Source of the DNA: Pseudomonas asgharzadehiana
GTDB taxonomy: Bacteria; Pseudomonadota; Gammaproteobacteria; Pseudomonadales; Pseudomonadaceae
DNA length: 64,000 nt
Direction: 5' to 3'
NCBI RefSeq assembly: GCF_019139815.1
Contig: NZ_CP077079.1
Location: 3,348,001 to 3,412,000 of the forward strand
Below the pieces are notes generated by a model. It was not told where the DNA came from, ran no database searches, and worked only from the letters and a program-made list of their open reading frames with translations. The translations under genes and the position numbers were made by a program. Of this stretch, positions 1 to 8,253 are shown piece by piece (the first letter of the stretch is position 1; the number at the start of each line of letters is the position of its first letter).

Positions 1-1063
1 TGTTCAACTGAGCTTCCAGGCATTCCTGACTACAGTTGGAGTCCGGAAAGGTTTTCTTCGCCGCCCTGGCCCCCGTCTGCGTAGCCTTGGACCTTGGCCA
101 TTCACCGTTTGCATCGGCTTCATGCAAGGCCACCACCCCACGTCGGGTATGCATCTGGCCGTGGGTGGCGGTGGTCTGATTGGGCCCCTCCGCGCACATC
201 ACCGGGGCTCTGTCGGTCTGGTATTTGCTCCAGCCGGCTTTGGTCGGGTGCTTGCTTCTGGGTTGGCCGGGAAAGGCCGGCCCGTCGGTGAAGGATGCCG
301 AATCGATTAGGTGGTCACCGGTTTGTCCGGGGCAGCATCGGTTGGGTTTGAACGGCGCGAGAAAGCAGCGCATCGCCTTTTGGCAAGGGTCGCTGTTGAT
401 GGTTTTGGCCAGGGACGCATACTCGCCCTGGACGTCGGCGTGCGTGCCCAGATAGGCCGAGTTGTCTTTAAACCCGTCGCCCGCCGCGTCTTTAGCGGCT
501 TTGCGGGCTTTGGTCGCGGCCTGCAGCGGGCCGATGTCCGGGCAGATCATTTTCTGCTCAAGGTCCCCGCAAGCGTCTTTTGCCCGGCCTCGTTCGCCCT
601 CGCATTGGGCCAGATCCTTGGCCAGTGCCATTCGGTCCGTATAGGTCCAGGGCATGGTATTGCCCGGTTGGGAGGCATGGTTGTGGGTGGTCAGGTCCAT
701 GTGCCGAACAACGTTTTTCCCTTCGTACTTCACGTCCATCGACCAGGAGGTGAAATACACCTTGCCCTTGATCTTGTTGGTGACGATGCCCTTTTTAGGG
801 GCGTTTCCAGCCTCATCCCCATAGCTGGTTTTGAAATAGCTCTGGTCCTTGAGCATGATTTCCTTACCCGTGATCTTTACCGTCCGACTGCCCTTGGTCG
901 TGTCCTTGGCCATGCCGGTGTTGGGGTAGGGGATGGGCACGCCCAGCGGGGTAGGCGGGGCCACGGGTGGGGTGAAGCACACGTCCGGAAAACACGCGAT
1001 CGACTTGCCGTCGGCCGACTTGCAGGAGACTTCCATGTTGTTGGCAAATACTTGGTTGGCCAT
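1..1063 (-). CDS. PAAR-like (DUF4150) T6SS effector with GHH/HNH-type nuclease tail, partial
   Basis: The reading frame starts at ATG 1063 and stays open to the left edge, so about 354 N-terminal residues are visible and the stop is outside the window. The N-terminus (MANQVFANNMEVSCKSADGK) and the following FTPPVAPPTPLGVPIPYPNT stretch are typical of DUF4150 PAAR-like proteins, which cap VgrG spikes. From about residue 237 there is CCPGQTGDHLIDSASF (Asp250-His251), then a CAEGPNQ motif and THGQMH, the pattern of Tox-GHH2 HNH-fold nucleases. The start overlaps the stop of the upstream ketosynthase-like gene (ATGA), so it is the last visible gene of the VgrG island. The expected role is a DNA-targeting effector delivered by the VgrG tip. 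Its immunity gene would lie beyond the left edge. PAAR-like assignment is firm; nuclease activity is inferred. Confidence 0.85.
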   Translation of the reverse strand, partial: MANQVFANNMEVSCKSADGKSIACFPDVCFTPPVAPPTPLGVPIPYPNTGMAKDTTKGSRTVKITGKEIMLKDQSYFKTSYGDEAGNAPKKGIVTNKIKGKVYFTSWSMDVKYEGKNVVRHMDLTTHNHASQPGNTMPWTYTDRMALAKDLAQCEGERGRAKDACGDLEQKMICPDIGPLQAATKARKAAKDAAGDGFKDNSAYLGTHADVQGEYASLAKTINSDPCQKAMRCFLAPFKPNRCCPGQTGDHLIDSASFTDGPAFPGQPRSKHPTKAGWSKYQTDRAPVMCAEGPNQTTATHGQMHTRRGVVALHEADANGEWPRSKATQTGARAAKKTFPDSNCSQECLEAQLN

Positions 1064-2100
1064 CAGGCAGCCCTCACGGTCTGGTAGCTGAGCAGCGCGA
1101 CGGCGCGTTGGCCGGCGTCGTTGCCCAGGTGGCAGAAAATATTCGGCCCTTCGCCATAACCCTTGCGGCTGGCGGCCAGCGCCACGGCGAGCATCGCCGG
1201 GCCAATGGCGGCGCCGACTTCACCGATGCAGTCGGCCGGATGCCAGAGATGGAAGAACTCCTTGCGTACCCGCAGGCTGCGGCTCAGGGCCAGGGAAGCT
1301 TCCTTGAAGTAATACTGTTCGCCAGAGATGTCCGTCAGGCGGTAATCCATCTGTTCCAACCCGCAACCGGCTTCGCCCAGGGCTGCACGCACGGCCTGGG
1401 TCAGGCCTTCGGCGCGTAGCGGGATGTCTTCGGATTCCACCGTGGCCTGTTCCGTGCCGAACCCCAGCCCGATGCAGGCCAATTGCGGCGTGTCACTCGC
1501 GACGGGGGCGGCCAGCACCACGGCGGCAGCCCCTTCGCCGGGGATAAAACCGTTGGAATTCTGGCTGGTGAGCAAGCGCTCGCGTTGCTCGAAGGCAGCC
1601 AGCGTTGGCCCGTTGAGGAAGGAATCGACGCCGGCAATCAGCACGTGGCGATGGCCACCGCCATAAATGAGGGTGCGTGCATCAAGCAGCGCCACGGCGG
1701 CGCTGACCCGGCCATGGGCGAGGATGCTGGAGGCGGGGTGAAAGCGCAGGCCCAGTTCGGCTTCAATGGCCTGCAGCAATCCTTTATCGAGACCTTCTAG
1801 ACGGCCGGGGCGCTCGAGCTCCGCCAGCCCCAGCAGCAGCGGGGTTTTTTCCGGTTCGACGTTGGGCGTGCTGTGCAGGGCCTCGGCAATGGCGCGCGCG
1901 GCCATCTTGACCAGCTTGGTGCGGCCGCGCCAGGGCTGTTCCAACGGCACGCTGGCGGCAATCAGCCATTCGCCGCCCCGATCGATAAAGCGGGTTTCCT
2001 GGAAGTTGTCGATGGCGCAGCGGATCGCCGCGCAACTGGCCGGTGCGCTGAGGCCGACAGCGCTGACCATGCCGGAGCCGATAATGCTCAAAGCACGCAT
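1063..2100 (-). CDS. Ketosynthase-like (thiolase-fold) protein of T6SS effector island, probably inactive
   Basis: This 345-residue protein looks like a beta-ketoacyl synthase: it has an N-terminal IIGSGMVSAVGL strand-turn and the FIPGEGAAAVVL motif near residue 185. The active-site region reads AHGRVSAAVALLD around residue 131, where true synthases carry a nucleophilic Cys before SS/SA. The later GH motif is replaced by CIGEVGAAIG. Both catalytic positions therefore appear lost. Proteins of this kind recur between DUF2169 and PAAR-like genes in T6SS islands and are thought to help load effectors, not make lipids. Start and stop overlap both neighbours by ATGA, indicating translational coupling with the DUF2169 gene and the PAAR-like effector. 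Confidence 0.8.
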   Translation of the reverse strand: MRALSIIGSGMVSAVGLSAPASCAAIRCAIDNFQETRFIDRGGEWLIAASVPLEQPWRGRTKLVKMAARAIAEALHSTPNVEPEKTPLLLGLAELERPGRLEGLDKGLLQAIEAELGLRFHPASSILAHGRVSAAVALLDARTLIYGGGHRHVLIAGVDSFLNGPTLAAFEQRERLLTSQNSNGFIPGEGAAAVVLAAPVASDTPQLACIGLGFGTEQATVESEDIPLRAEGLTQAVRAALGEAGCGLEQMDYRLTDISGEQYYFKEASLALSRSLRVRKEFFHLWHPADCIGEVGAAIGPAMLAVALAASRKGYGEGPNIFCHLGNDAGQRAVALLSYQTVRAA

Positions 2101-3212
2101 CAGTGCGTTTGCTCCCGGGTGCGTTTGGCGTTTACCAGGGCGCGCAGCGATGGGTAGTAGTCTTTACCCAATGCCCGGGCGCGCCACCAGCCGATGGACA
2201 GCGTGCCGACCAGCACCTGGGCAATCTCGAACATGTTGCGCCGCAGCGGACGGGAGGTACGCCAGGTCAACTGCACCTGGCGGGCGTCTGTGTCGATCAG
2301 CAGGGTGTCGATCACCGCTGACACCGTTTCATGGCCGCCTTTTTTCAGGAAAAAGGTCACCGGCACTTCCATCTCAGGGATGCGAAAACCTGCGCGCTCC
2401 TGGGCAGTGAGGTTCAGCAGTAGTACCTCCTCGCCTGCGCGCAGGTAATCAACCTGCTGATCGTCGGGTGCGGCCTGATAGTAGCGGGTGTCGAAGTCCG
2501 CCGGCAGAAACGGAAAACAGTCGGCTTTCCAGGCCTCGTCGTAGGTACCGGCGAAGCGGGCGCGTTGCGGCCAGCTACGAGCGATGGGGCCGAGGGCCAC
2601 GGGGCGAAAGTTGCCAAAAGGGTTTTCGATCGGTTTGCCCAGCTCTTCGGTGTTGGGCATTGGCCTGCCGACGATGTAGGCGTTATCAAGGCCGCGCGGG
2701 TACCAGCCGCAACCGCTTGGGTTGTCCAGGTAACCGTCACGCATATCGGGGGCATTCACCATAGGATGGGAGCCACCGTAGGCCTGGGCATAGGAGATGT
2801 TCTGTTCGGTAAAAGGCTGCGGCGAGCCGGGAGAGAGGCCCAACAGCCCCAGTTGCCATTGCCTCGGGCCAACGACGGAAAAAGCCTTGCTCATCCGACC
2901 CACGCGAATACCCGCGGTCAACTGCGTCACGGGCCGCCCGCCGGGCGCGTAGGCCTTGCCGCACACCAGCACATCGCAGAAGGGCTTGACCGGCGCAAAG
3001 TCCATTTCCTGCAGCGGGGCGCTCAGGCCTGGTTCGCCGAGAAAGGTGTCGGCCATCAGCAGCGGTTGCTGGCTGTCGGCGAGCGTCAAGGCGCGACCGT
3101 CCAGCGGTAGATCAAACGTGCCTTTGGCCACCACGACCAGGGATTCGCGACCATCACGGTCCATACCCAGGGTATAGGCCGCCGTCAGTCTGCTGGCATT
3201 GAGCAATTCCAT
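2100..3212 (-). CDS. DUF2169 domain protein, T6SS effector-loading adaptor
   Basis: The 370-residue product begins MELLNASRLTAAYTLGMDRDG and contains LVVVAKGTFDLP, followed by FAPVKPFCDVLVCGKAYAPG, the conserved core of DUF2169. Family members sit next to VgrG and PAAR-like genes and act as adaptors that help a specific effector bind its spike. The stop overlaps the ketosynthase-like start (ATGA), and the gene begins 15 bp after the DUF6484 gene, so all five genes look like one transcription unit. No signal peptide or membrane segment is visible, consistent with a cytoplasmic chaperone. The family call is strong; the loading role comes from work on relatives. Confidence 0.85.
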   Translation of the reverse strand: MELLNASRLTAAYTLGMDRDGRESLVVVAKGTFDLPLDGRALTLADSQQPLLMADTFLGEPGLSAPLQEMDFAPVKPFCDVLVCGKAYAPGGRPVTQLTAGIRVGRMSKAFSVVGPRQWQLGLLGLSPGSPQPFTEQNISYAQAYGGSHPMVNAPDMRDGYLDNPSGCGWYPRGLDNAYIVGRPMPNTEELGKPIENPFGNFRPVALGPIARSWPQRARFAGTYDEAWKADCFPFLPADFDTRYYQAAPDDQQVDYLRAGEEVLLLNLTAQERAGFRIPEMEVPVTFFLKKGGHETVSAVIDTLLIDTDARQVQLTWRTSRPLRRNMFEIAQVLVGTLSIGWWRARALGKDYYPSLRALVNAKRTREQTH

Positions 3213-3227
3213 GGGCCGATTACCTGT

Positions 3228-3674
3228 CTAGTTGATTTGCACCGAGCCGCCCTTGATGCGGTTGACTCCGCTGGAACGGCTGGACAGGTAGGCGCCCTGG
3301 ATGATCACTTTGCCGGCGCGGGTCAGGGTGATGCTGGCTTTGCCGCAACGCAGCACAATCTCGCGTTCTGCGCTCAATTCCAGGCACTGCTCATCCAGTC
3401 GCACACTGGCGACGGGAGCGACGGCGGCCTGGGCGTCAAGCAGAAGGCCGATCAGCAGTGGGCGGATCGGGTCGCCGTCCTCGAACATCAGCGCCACCGG
3501 GCTGCCGATATCCGCCGGGCTTAGCCGCGCGGTGCAGCGAGCGACGAGGCCGCGGCTGTCCGGGCAACCGGGGTAGGTGACCGTGGGCGCGCCGGCATGG
3601 GGCAGGGCGAGCAGGCTGCCGATGATGACCCCATCGATACGGGCCTGGGTGGGGAGCGGGTACTGAACCGTCAT
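3228..3674 (-). CDS. DUF6484-type small T6SS island protein
   Basis: The 148-residue protein begins MTVQYPLPTQARIDGVIIGS and continues with RLSPADIGSPVALMFEDGDP and RPLLIGLLLDA. This is the pattern of DUF6484 proteins found directly after vgrG in pseudomonads. A clear GGAGG lies seven bases before the ATG. The gene is 17 bp from the end of vgrG and 15 bp before DUF2169, so it belongs to the same operon. The C-terminal half (TLTRAGKVIIQGAYLSSRSS) resembles the beta-strand-rich end of VgrG/DUF2345 repeats, which may mean it contacts or extends the spike. Biochemical function is unknown. Confidence 0.75.
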   Translation of the reverse strand: MTVQYPLPTQARIDGVIIGSLLALPHAGAPTVTYPGCPDSRGLVARCTARLSPADIGSPVALMFEDGDPIRPLLIGLLLDAQAAVAPVASVRLDEQCLELSAEREIVLRCGKASITLTRAGKVIIQGAYLSSRSSGVNRIKGGSVQIN

Positions 3675-3691
3675 ATATATACCTCCATGTC

Positions 3692-5869
3692 CTAGTTCTG
3701 CAGGATCTTCTGCCCTTTGATCACCACGTTCTTGTTGGCCTTGATGTTGATGGCGCCGGAACCGTCGATGATGATGTTCTTGCCGCGAATCGTGATGGAG
3801 CCGTCCTTCTTCATGGTGAGGCTGGATGCGCCCGTGGTCAGGGTAATGGAGTCGCCGGCGGTGAGGGCAAAGTGCTTGCCGACGTCCAGGCTGTCGTTCT
3901 GCCCGATGCTGGTGGTTCGGTTGCGATCGACGTCACGGGATTCGTCCTGGCCGATCTGGGTACGCTGGTTACCGTTGATCTCGATCCCTTCGTTGCCCTT
4001 GACCGTTTCGTTACGGTTGCCCGTGATGTCGATGGTCTCGTTGCCGCCTACGTCTTCGGTACGGTTGCTGACGATGGTGATTTTTTCGTTGGCGCCGACC
4101 TTTTCCGTGCGGTTTGCACCGATGGTGATGGTCTCGTTGCTGCCCACGTGCTCGGTGCGATTGACACCGATGGTAATTTTTTCGTTATTGCCCACGTCCT
4201 CGGTACGGTCTACGCCGATGGTGATGGTCTCGTTGTTGTCCACCGTTTCTGTGCGGTCGTGTTTGACGTGAACGGTTTCGTCGTTGTCGATGGTCTTGCT
4301 GCGGTCATGGCCGACCCAGTGGGTCTCGTCGTTCTCGACCTCGATGTCCTGGTTTTTTTCGGCGTGGATAAACAGCTGCTCCGCGCCTTTTTTGTCTTCC
4401 ATGCGGATTTCATTGAAATTGGCGGGTGAGCCGTCTTTGCTTGAACGGCTTTTCACTCCGCTCTGGGTGGCATTGGCCGGCAACTTGTAGGGGACTGTCT
4501 GTTCGGCGTTGTAGACACGACCGGTGATGATCGGCCGATCCGGATCGCCTTCGAGGAAGCTGACGATTACTTCCTGACCGATCCGCGGGATCTGCATGGC
4601 GCCCCAGTTCTTGCCGGCCCAGGCCTGGGACACGCGAATCCAGCAGGAGCTGTTTTCGTTGGATTGGTCGTGGCGGTCCCAGTGGAAGTGCACTTTGACC
4701 CGGCCATACTGGTCGGTCCAGATCTCCTCGCCACTGGGGCCGACCACCACGGCGGTCTGCGGCCCGCGGACGATGGTCATGGGGGTCAGGGGGAGGGGAC
4801 GGAACGCCTGGCTGGCGTCCATGCAGTCCAGCTCGCTGACGAACTGCTCGGACAATTCCGACTGCCCGCTTTCGTAGAGTTCCTGGCGGATCTGGTAGCG
4901 TGCGACTACCACCAGGTATTCGCGGTTCTGGTCCTCACGGCTGTATCCAGTCAGCCTGAACACATGGCCGGAGCCCAGACCACGGGGGCAACCACGCAAC
5001 TGCACGCGCTCGAACTGGCTTTGAATGGCTTCGATGCGGGTACGCGCATAGTGCTCGCCATCGTTACTCTGGACGTATTCACCGGGATAGTCGTAAAGCG
5101 GGTAGTCGCCGTTGCTGTGGTCGCGCGGCACACTGGAGCGCACATCGAGGCTGGCGCGGGGGCGCTGGAAGTCATAGTCGTTCAGCGCCAGCGAACCGGA
5201 TTGCACCTCCCGCGCCAGTTGCCAATCGTAGAAATGATCGCGCTCGCGCATTTGCCGATCAGGTGGAAAGAAGGGCACCGACGCATAGCCTGCCGCAGTG
5301 GAATGAGCGCCGTAGGCGTCGGCCAATACCAATACGTGGCGCGCCTTTTCATGGCGAAAGTAGTAATAGATGCCTTCCTGTTCCATCAACCGGCTGACGA
5401 AGTCGAAGCTGGTTTCGCGGTACTGCACGCAATATTCCCACTCGTGATAGCTGCCGCTCAGGCTGTCTTCGAAGTCGGAGAAACCGAGGTCGCGGAACAC
5501 CTGCTTGATGATGTCCGGCACGGTCTTGTTCTGGAAAATGCGGCAATCGGAGGTGCGCGTGAGCAGCCAGAACCAAGGCCTCAGGCTGACGCGATAGCCC
5601 GCGAACTGACCATGGCCGGTCAGTTGTCGGCAACTGCTGATAATGCCGTGAAAGTAGCGACGGCCACCCTCGAACAGTTCCAGGGACAGCCCCATCGGTT
5701 TACCCAGCAACTGATCGAACTTGATCGCTTGATCTTCGGAAGTGAGGTCCAATTCGTAGTGAAACAAACGCCCCAGCTCTTCACTGCCGGCCATGCTCTG
5801 CAACAACAGGACATCGCCGCCGAGGGGGCTGTCAACCTGCACCCAACGGGTGTTTTGCGTTATTGCCAT
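3692..5869 (-). CDS. vgrG: Type VI secretion tip protein VgrG
   Basis: This is the trimeric spike tip of the T6SS and carries the cargo encoded downstream. I start it at ATG 5869 (MAITQNTRWVQVDSPLGGDV), which has GGAAGG upstream; the frame is open for 39 more codons but that extension is not family-like. Length is 725 residues. The gp27-like part holds LFHYELDL near residue 40. The gp5/OB part has VHFHWDRHD and SCWIRVSQAWAGKNWGAMQI with the usual EVIVSFLEGDPDRP. After about residue 500 a beta-helix follows with a 16-residue repeat built on NRTExVGxNExITIG, present at least four times in near-identical form. It then ends in a DUF2345-like tail. It is the first gene of a five-gene minus-strand island, and no other T6SS structural gene is in the window. 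Confidence 0.95.
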   Translation of the reverse strand: MAITQNTRWVQVDSPLGGDVLLLQSMAGSEELGRLFHYELDLTSEDQAIKFDQLLGKPMGLSLELFEGGRRYFHGIISSCRQLTGHGQFAGYRVSLRPWFWLLTRTSDCRIFQNKTVPDIIKQVFRDLGFSDFEDSLSGSYHEWEYCVQYRETSFDFVSRLMEQEGIYYYFRHEKARHVLVLADAYGAHSTAAGYASVPFFPPDRQMRERDHFYDWQLAREVQSGSLALNDYDFQRPRASLDVRSSVPRDHSNGDYPLYDYPGEYVQSNDGEHYARTRIEAIQSQFERVQLRGCPRGLGSGHVFRLTGYSREDQNREYLVVVARYQIRQELYESGQSELSEQFVSELDCMDASQAFRPLPLTPMTIVRGPQTAVVVGPSGEEIWTDQYGRVKVHFHWDRHDQSNENSSCWIRVSQAWAGKNWGAMQIPRIGQEVIVSFLEGDPDRPIITGRVYNAEQTVPYKLPANATQSGVKSRSSKDGSPANFNEIRMEDKKGAEQLFIHAEKNQDIEVENDETHWVGHDRSKTIDNDETVHVKHDRTETVDNNETITIGVDRTEDVGNNEKITIGVNRTEHVGSNETITIGANRTEKVGANEKITIVSNRTEDVGGNETIDITGNRNETVKGNEGIEINGNQRTQIGQDESRDVDRNRTTSIGQNDSLDVGKHFALTAGDSITLTTGASSLTMKKDGSITIRGKNIIIDGSGAINIKANKNVVIKGQKILQN

Positions 5870-6040
5870 AAATTGCCTTCCAAGTTGGCGTAGCCCGTAG
5901 AGTGTTAGCGTATCTGGCCGCAGAATCAATGCCCGGTTACGATTCAACGTCAAAGGCGGGACGAGGGGAAAGCAAATGCGCCTCAAGGTTCAGCAAGACC
6001 GAGGTGATTGAGGTGGGCTTGGTGACAAGTCAGACACATG

Positions 6041-6068
6041 ATTTAACATAATATACATTATGCGCAAT
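6041..6068 (-). other. dif: XerCD recombination site dif
   Basis: On the minus strand the 28 bases split into an 11-bp arm ATTGCGCATAA (6068-6058), a 6-bp centre TGTATA (6057-6052) and an 11-bp arm TTATGTTAAAT (6051-6041). Compared with the Escherichia coli dif sequence, only the first two bases differ (AT for GG), so 26 of 28 match, including the whole XerD arm and centre. XerC and XerD resolve chromosome dimers at this site under FtsK control. The site lies between genes, 172 bp upstream of vgrG. Motifs GGGNAGGG on the plus strand at 924, 3600 and 4790, and their complements CCCTNCCC at 7091, 20789, 21430, 48066 and 60951, all point towards it, as expected of KOPS. Confidence 0.93.
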
Positions 6069-6609
6069 ACCATGTTACGCAATCAGCGGCAGTGCCCACC
6101 AGATTTCAACGCACCAAACCCCTGTCAACGCCAACCCTGGGCAAAGCCACCAGCCACGAACATTTCGCTGCTGGTTTTGACCCGGCGGCAACTGCGTGAT
6201 CCTGTCTTCAAGGTCTGTGTGTTTCTGGTCGGTGCCGGCACCAACCTCTGTGTCGAGATCGGCCAGATGAACATCCGTCGATCAGCATACCGGCACCTTT
6301 CCAATCCAGCGCCCAACGCTTGGCCAATGACGCAGCACGGCCCTTGTGGCGCTATACGTATTGAGATTGATCCGATGGGCTGGAATTCGCCAAGGCCCGC
6401 ACCGGCAAACAGCCGTGTGTTCGGCGGCATAACCGATAAAGTGCGGATCCAACCCCTTGAGCAGCCGGAACGCGATGATGCGCATCGATCTTGAAGAAAT
6501 TCCCCAAAGGCCGACGGGCTATCCCTCGTGAGCGCCGAAAGGCCATGCGTATGGAGAGACGGCCTGGCGCATCAGCACTGTCCTCGCCCATGCTTGATAC
6601 CTAAACATG

Positions 6610-6649
6610 AATCTAACTCAACTAAATGAGTATTTAGTTGAGTTAGATT
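6610..6649. repeat. Perfect 18-bp inverted repeat with 4-base loop
   Basis: Left arm AATCTAACTCAACTAAAT (6610-6627), loop GAGT, right arm a perfect reverse complement (6632-6649). It is strikingly A+T-rich for this genome. It lies 33 bp past the deoC stop, so it could act as a hairpin terminator for deoC, but no T-run follows on either strand. Alternatives are an operator for a dimeric regulator or a structure linked to the nearby dif site. Function unknown. Confidence 0.75.
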
Positions 6650-6682
6650 AATACAGGGCTGTGCTTGCCAGCAAAATCGCCG

Positions 6683-7366
6683 TCAGTAACCGCTCGCCGC
6701 GGTCATGGCGCCGCCCACGATTGCGATCCCTGAGCTGCTGCCCAGGCGTGTCGCCCCAGCTTCAATCATCTTCACTGCCGTCGGATAATCGCGTACGCCG
6801 CCGGAGGCCTTTACTCCAACCCCAGTGCCTACGGTTTTGCGCATCAGGGCCACGTCTTCGACCGTAGCGCCGCTGCGGCTGAAGCCGGTGGATGTCTTGA
6901 CGAAGGCCACGCCCAGTTCCCGGCAGATTTCACACGCCTGGACCTTCTGCCTGTCGTCAAGCAGGCAGGTTTCCAGAATGACCTTCAACGGTACGGCGCC
7001 ACAGGCCTGTTGGACCAAGGCGATGTCATCGCGCACGGCGTCCAGCAAGCCGTCTTTCAACCATCCGATGTTGAGCACCATATCGATCTCCCCTGCCCCG
7101 GCGGCAATGGCGCGTTGGGCTTCGAAGGCCTTGGTGTCACTCAGGCCGGCGCCCAGTGGAAAGCCCACCACGGCGCAAATCACCACGGTTTTGTCGGCCA
7201 GGCAGGTCGCGGCATAAGGCACTTGCCCCGAGTTCAGACACACCGAATAAAAACCGTGTGCCTGGGCTTCTTCGCATAAGGTGCGGATCTGTTCCCGGGA
7301 AGCGTCCGGCGCCAGCAAGGTGTGATCGATATATTTGGCCAATGCGGTGGGTGGAAGACTGTTCAT
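6683..7366 (-). CDS. deoC: Deoxyribose-phosphate aldolase
   Basis: DeoC splits 2-deoxyribose 5-phosphate into glyceraldehyde 3-phosphate and acetaldehyde, the last step of deoxyribose and deoxynucleoside use. The 227-residue product begins [20 protein letters not shown] and has the Schiff-base lysine in [10 protein letters not shown] (Lys157), the second lysine in VGVKASGG (Lys186) and Asp95 in [10 protein letters not shown]. Length is normal for the short bacterial form. It is divergent from the deoR-type gene at 7495, and the shared 128-bp gap contains a DeoR-type operator at 7454-7469. Together with the kinase, permease and mutarotase-like genes on the other side of deoR it completes a 2-deoxyribose pathway. 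Confidence 0.96.
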   Translation of the reverse strand: MNSLPPTALAKYIDHTLLAPDASREQIRTLCEEAQAHGFYSVCLNSGQVPYAATCLADKTVVICAVVGFPLGAGLSDTKAFEAQRAIAAGAGEIDMVLNIGWLKDGLLDAVRDDIALVQQACGAVPLKVILETCLLDDRQKVQACEICRELGVAFVKTSTGFSRSGATVEDVALMRKTVGTGVGVKASGGVRDYPTAVKMIEAGATRLGSSSGIAIVGGAMTAASGY

Positions 7367-7453
7367 TTAACGGGTCCTTGCCTGTATGTTGCCAATGATG
7401 ATGCGGCGCTTGTCACAATACTCACGCCAGTGCGTTACAATACTAACAATTAA

Positions 7454-7469
7454 TGTTACTTAATTAACA
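7454..7469. promoter_or_regulatory. DeoR-type operator between deoC and deoR
   Basis: TGTTACTTAATTAACA has TGTTA and TAACA arms around six bases, the same geometry as the E. coli deo operator TGTTAGAATTCTAACA. Two more TAACA half-sites flank it at 7444-7448 and 7471-7475, inside a direct repeat ACTAACAAT spaced 27 bp. It lies 25 bp before the deoR start and 88 bp before deoC, so one site can control both. Confidence 0.8.
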
Positions 7470-7494
7470 CTAACAATCAAGCCCTGGAATACCC

Positions 7495-8253
7495 GTGGAC
7501 AGTAGAAAAGCCGAGCGACTGAAGCTTATCCAACAAGCCCTTAAGGACCAGAACGCCATTCACCTGAGGGAAATGGCCGCCCTGCTGGACGTTTCCGAGA
7601 TGACCCTGCGCCGTGATCTCAGCCATTTCAGCGATCACCTGCGGTTGTTGGGTGGCTACATCACCCGCGTCGGTAATGACGTCGGCGATTACCGGGTGGC
7701 CGAACAAGACACGCGCCACGTAGAAGAAAAGCGCCGTATCGGCAAACTCGCCGCGCAGTTGATCCAGGCCGGTGACACGGTATTTTTCGACTGCGGTACG
7801 ACCTCGCCTTTTGTGGTCGATTTCATCCCTGATGCACTGGAGTTCACCGCGGTGTGCAGTTCGTTGAACGTGCTGCTCAAGCTGCAGAACAAGCCCAATT
7901 GCCACATTGTGTTGTGCGGCGGCACCTTTCACCGCAAGAACCAGGTCTTTGAAAGCAGCGCCGAAAGCAGCATCCTCGACAGCGTGCGCCTGACCTGGGC
8001 TTTCGTGACCGCCGCCGGCGTCAGCCAGGCGTTCGGCGTAACGTGCTTTAACTTCAATGAAGTCGAGGTCAAGCAAAAGGTCATGCGCCAGGCCCAGCAA
8101 CGCGTGTTGCTCGCCGATTTCAGCAAGTTCGACACGGTGCGCACCGCTCACTTCGCCACCCTTGAAGACTTTCAATACGTGGTCAGCGACAAGAAAATCC
8201 CCCGAACGTATCAGGACGCTATTCGGGCCGGCGGTGCGCAATTGCTGGTTTAA
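7495..8253 (+). CDS. deoR: DeoR-family transcriptional regulator of deoxyribose genes
   Basis: The 252-residue product starts at GTG (MDSRKAERLKLIQQALKDQN). Residues 1-60 form the DeoR winged helix-turn-helix with LREMAALLDVSEMTLRRDLS. Residues 80-240 form the sugar-phosphate sensing domain with DTVFFDCGTTSPFVV and a terminal LLADFSKFD motif. The length equals that of E. coli DeoR. Members usually repress sugar catabolic genes until a sugar phosphate, here probably deoxyribose 5-phosphate, binds. The flanking deoC and deoX-P-K genes and the two matching palindromes at 7454 and 11626 make this the likely local repressor. Its stop overlaps the stop of the convergent deoX-like gene at 8250. Confidence 0.9.
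   Translation: MDSRKAERLKLIQQALKDQNAIHLREMAALLDVSEMTLRRDLSHFSDHLRLLGGYITRVGNDVGDYRVAEQDTRHVEEKRRIGKLAAQLIQAGDTVFFDCGTTSPFVVDFIPDALEFTAVCSSLNVLLKLQNKPNCHIVLCGGTFHRKNQVFESSAESSILDSVRLTWAFVTAAGVSQAFGVTCFNFNEVEVKQKVMRQAQQRVLLADFSKFDTVRTAHFATLEDFQYVVSDKKIPRTYQDAIRAGGAQLLV

Larger units (their letters stand above)
5870..6682. other. Gap without a convincing gene; contains dif
   Basis: About 810 bp between the vgrG start and the deoC stop. Short open frames exist on both strands (for example 6060-6494 plus and 6352-6591 minus), but none has a ribosome binding site, recognisable domain or pseudomonad-like codon use, and they overlap one another. The gap holds the dif site at 6041-6068 and a perfect long inverted repeat at 6610-6649. 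The vgrG promoter should lie in the left part. It could contain a decayed gene, but I cannot name one. Confidence 0.6.

Noticed and set aside
311..1087. Plus-strand frames opposite the PAAR-like and other genes
   Set aside because: They are antisense shadows of high-G+C genes and lack family motifs; the same holds for long antisense frames throughout the window.
5870..5986. Longer N-terminus for VgrG
   Set aside because: The extra 39 residues are unlike VgrG; ATG 5869 has a good ribosome binding site and the family start.
6352..6591. Minus-strand open frame in the gap left of deoC, considered as a transposase remnant
   Set aside because: No transposase motif, terminal repeat or ribosome binding site could be recognised, and competing frames overlap it.
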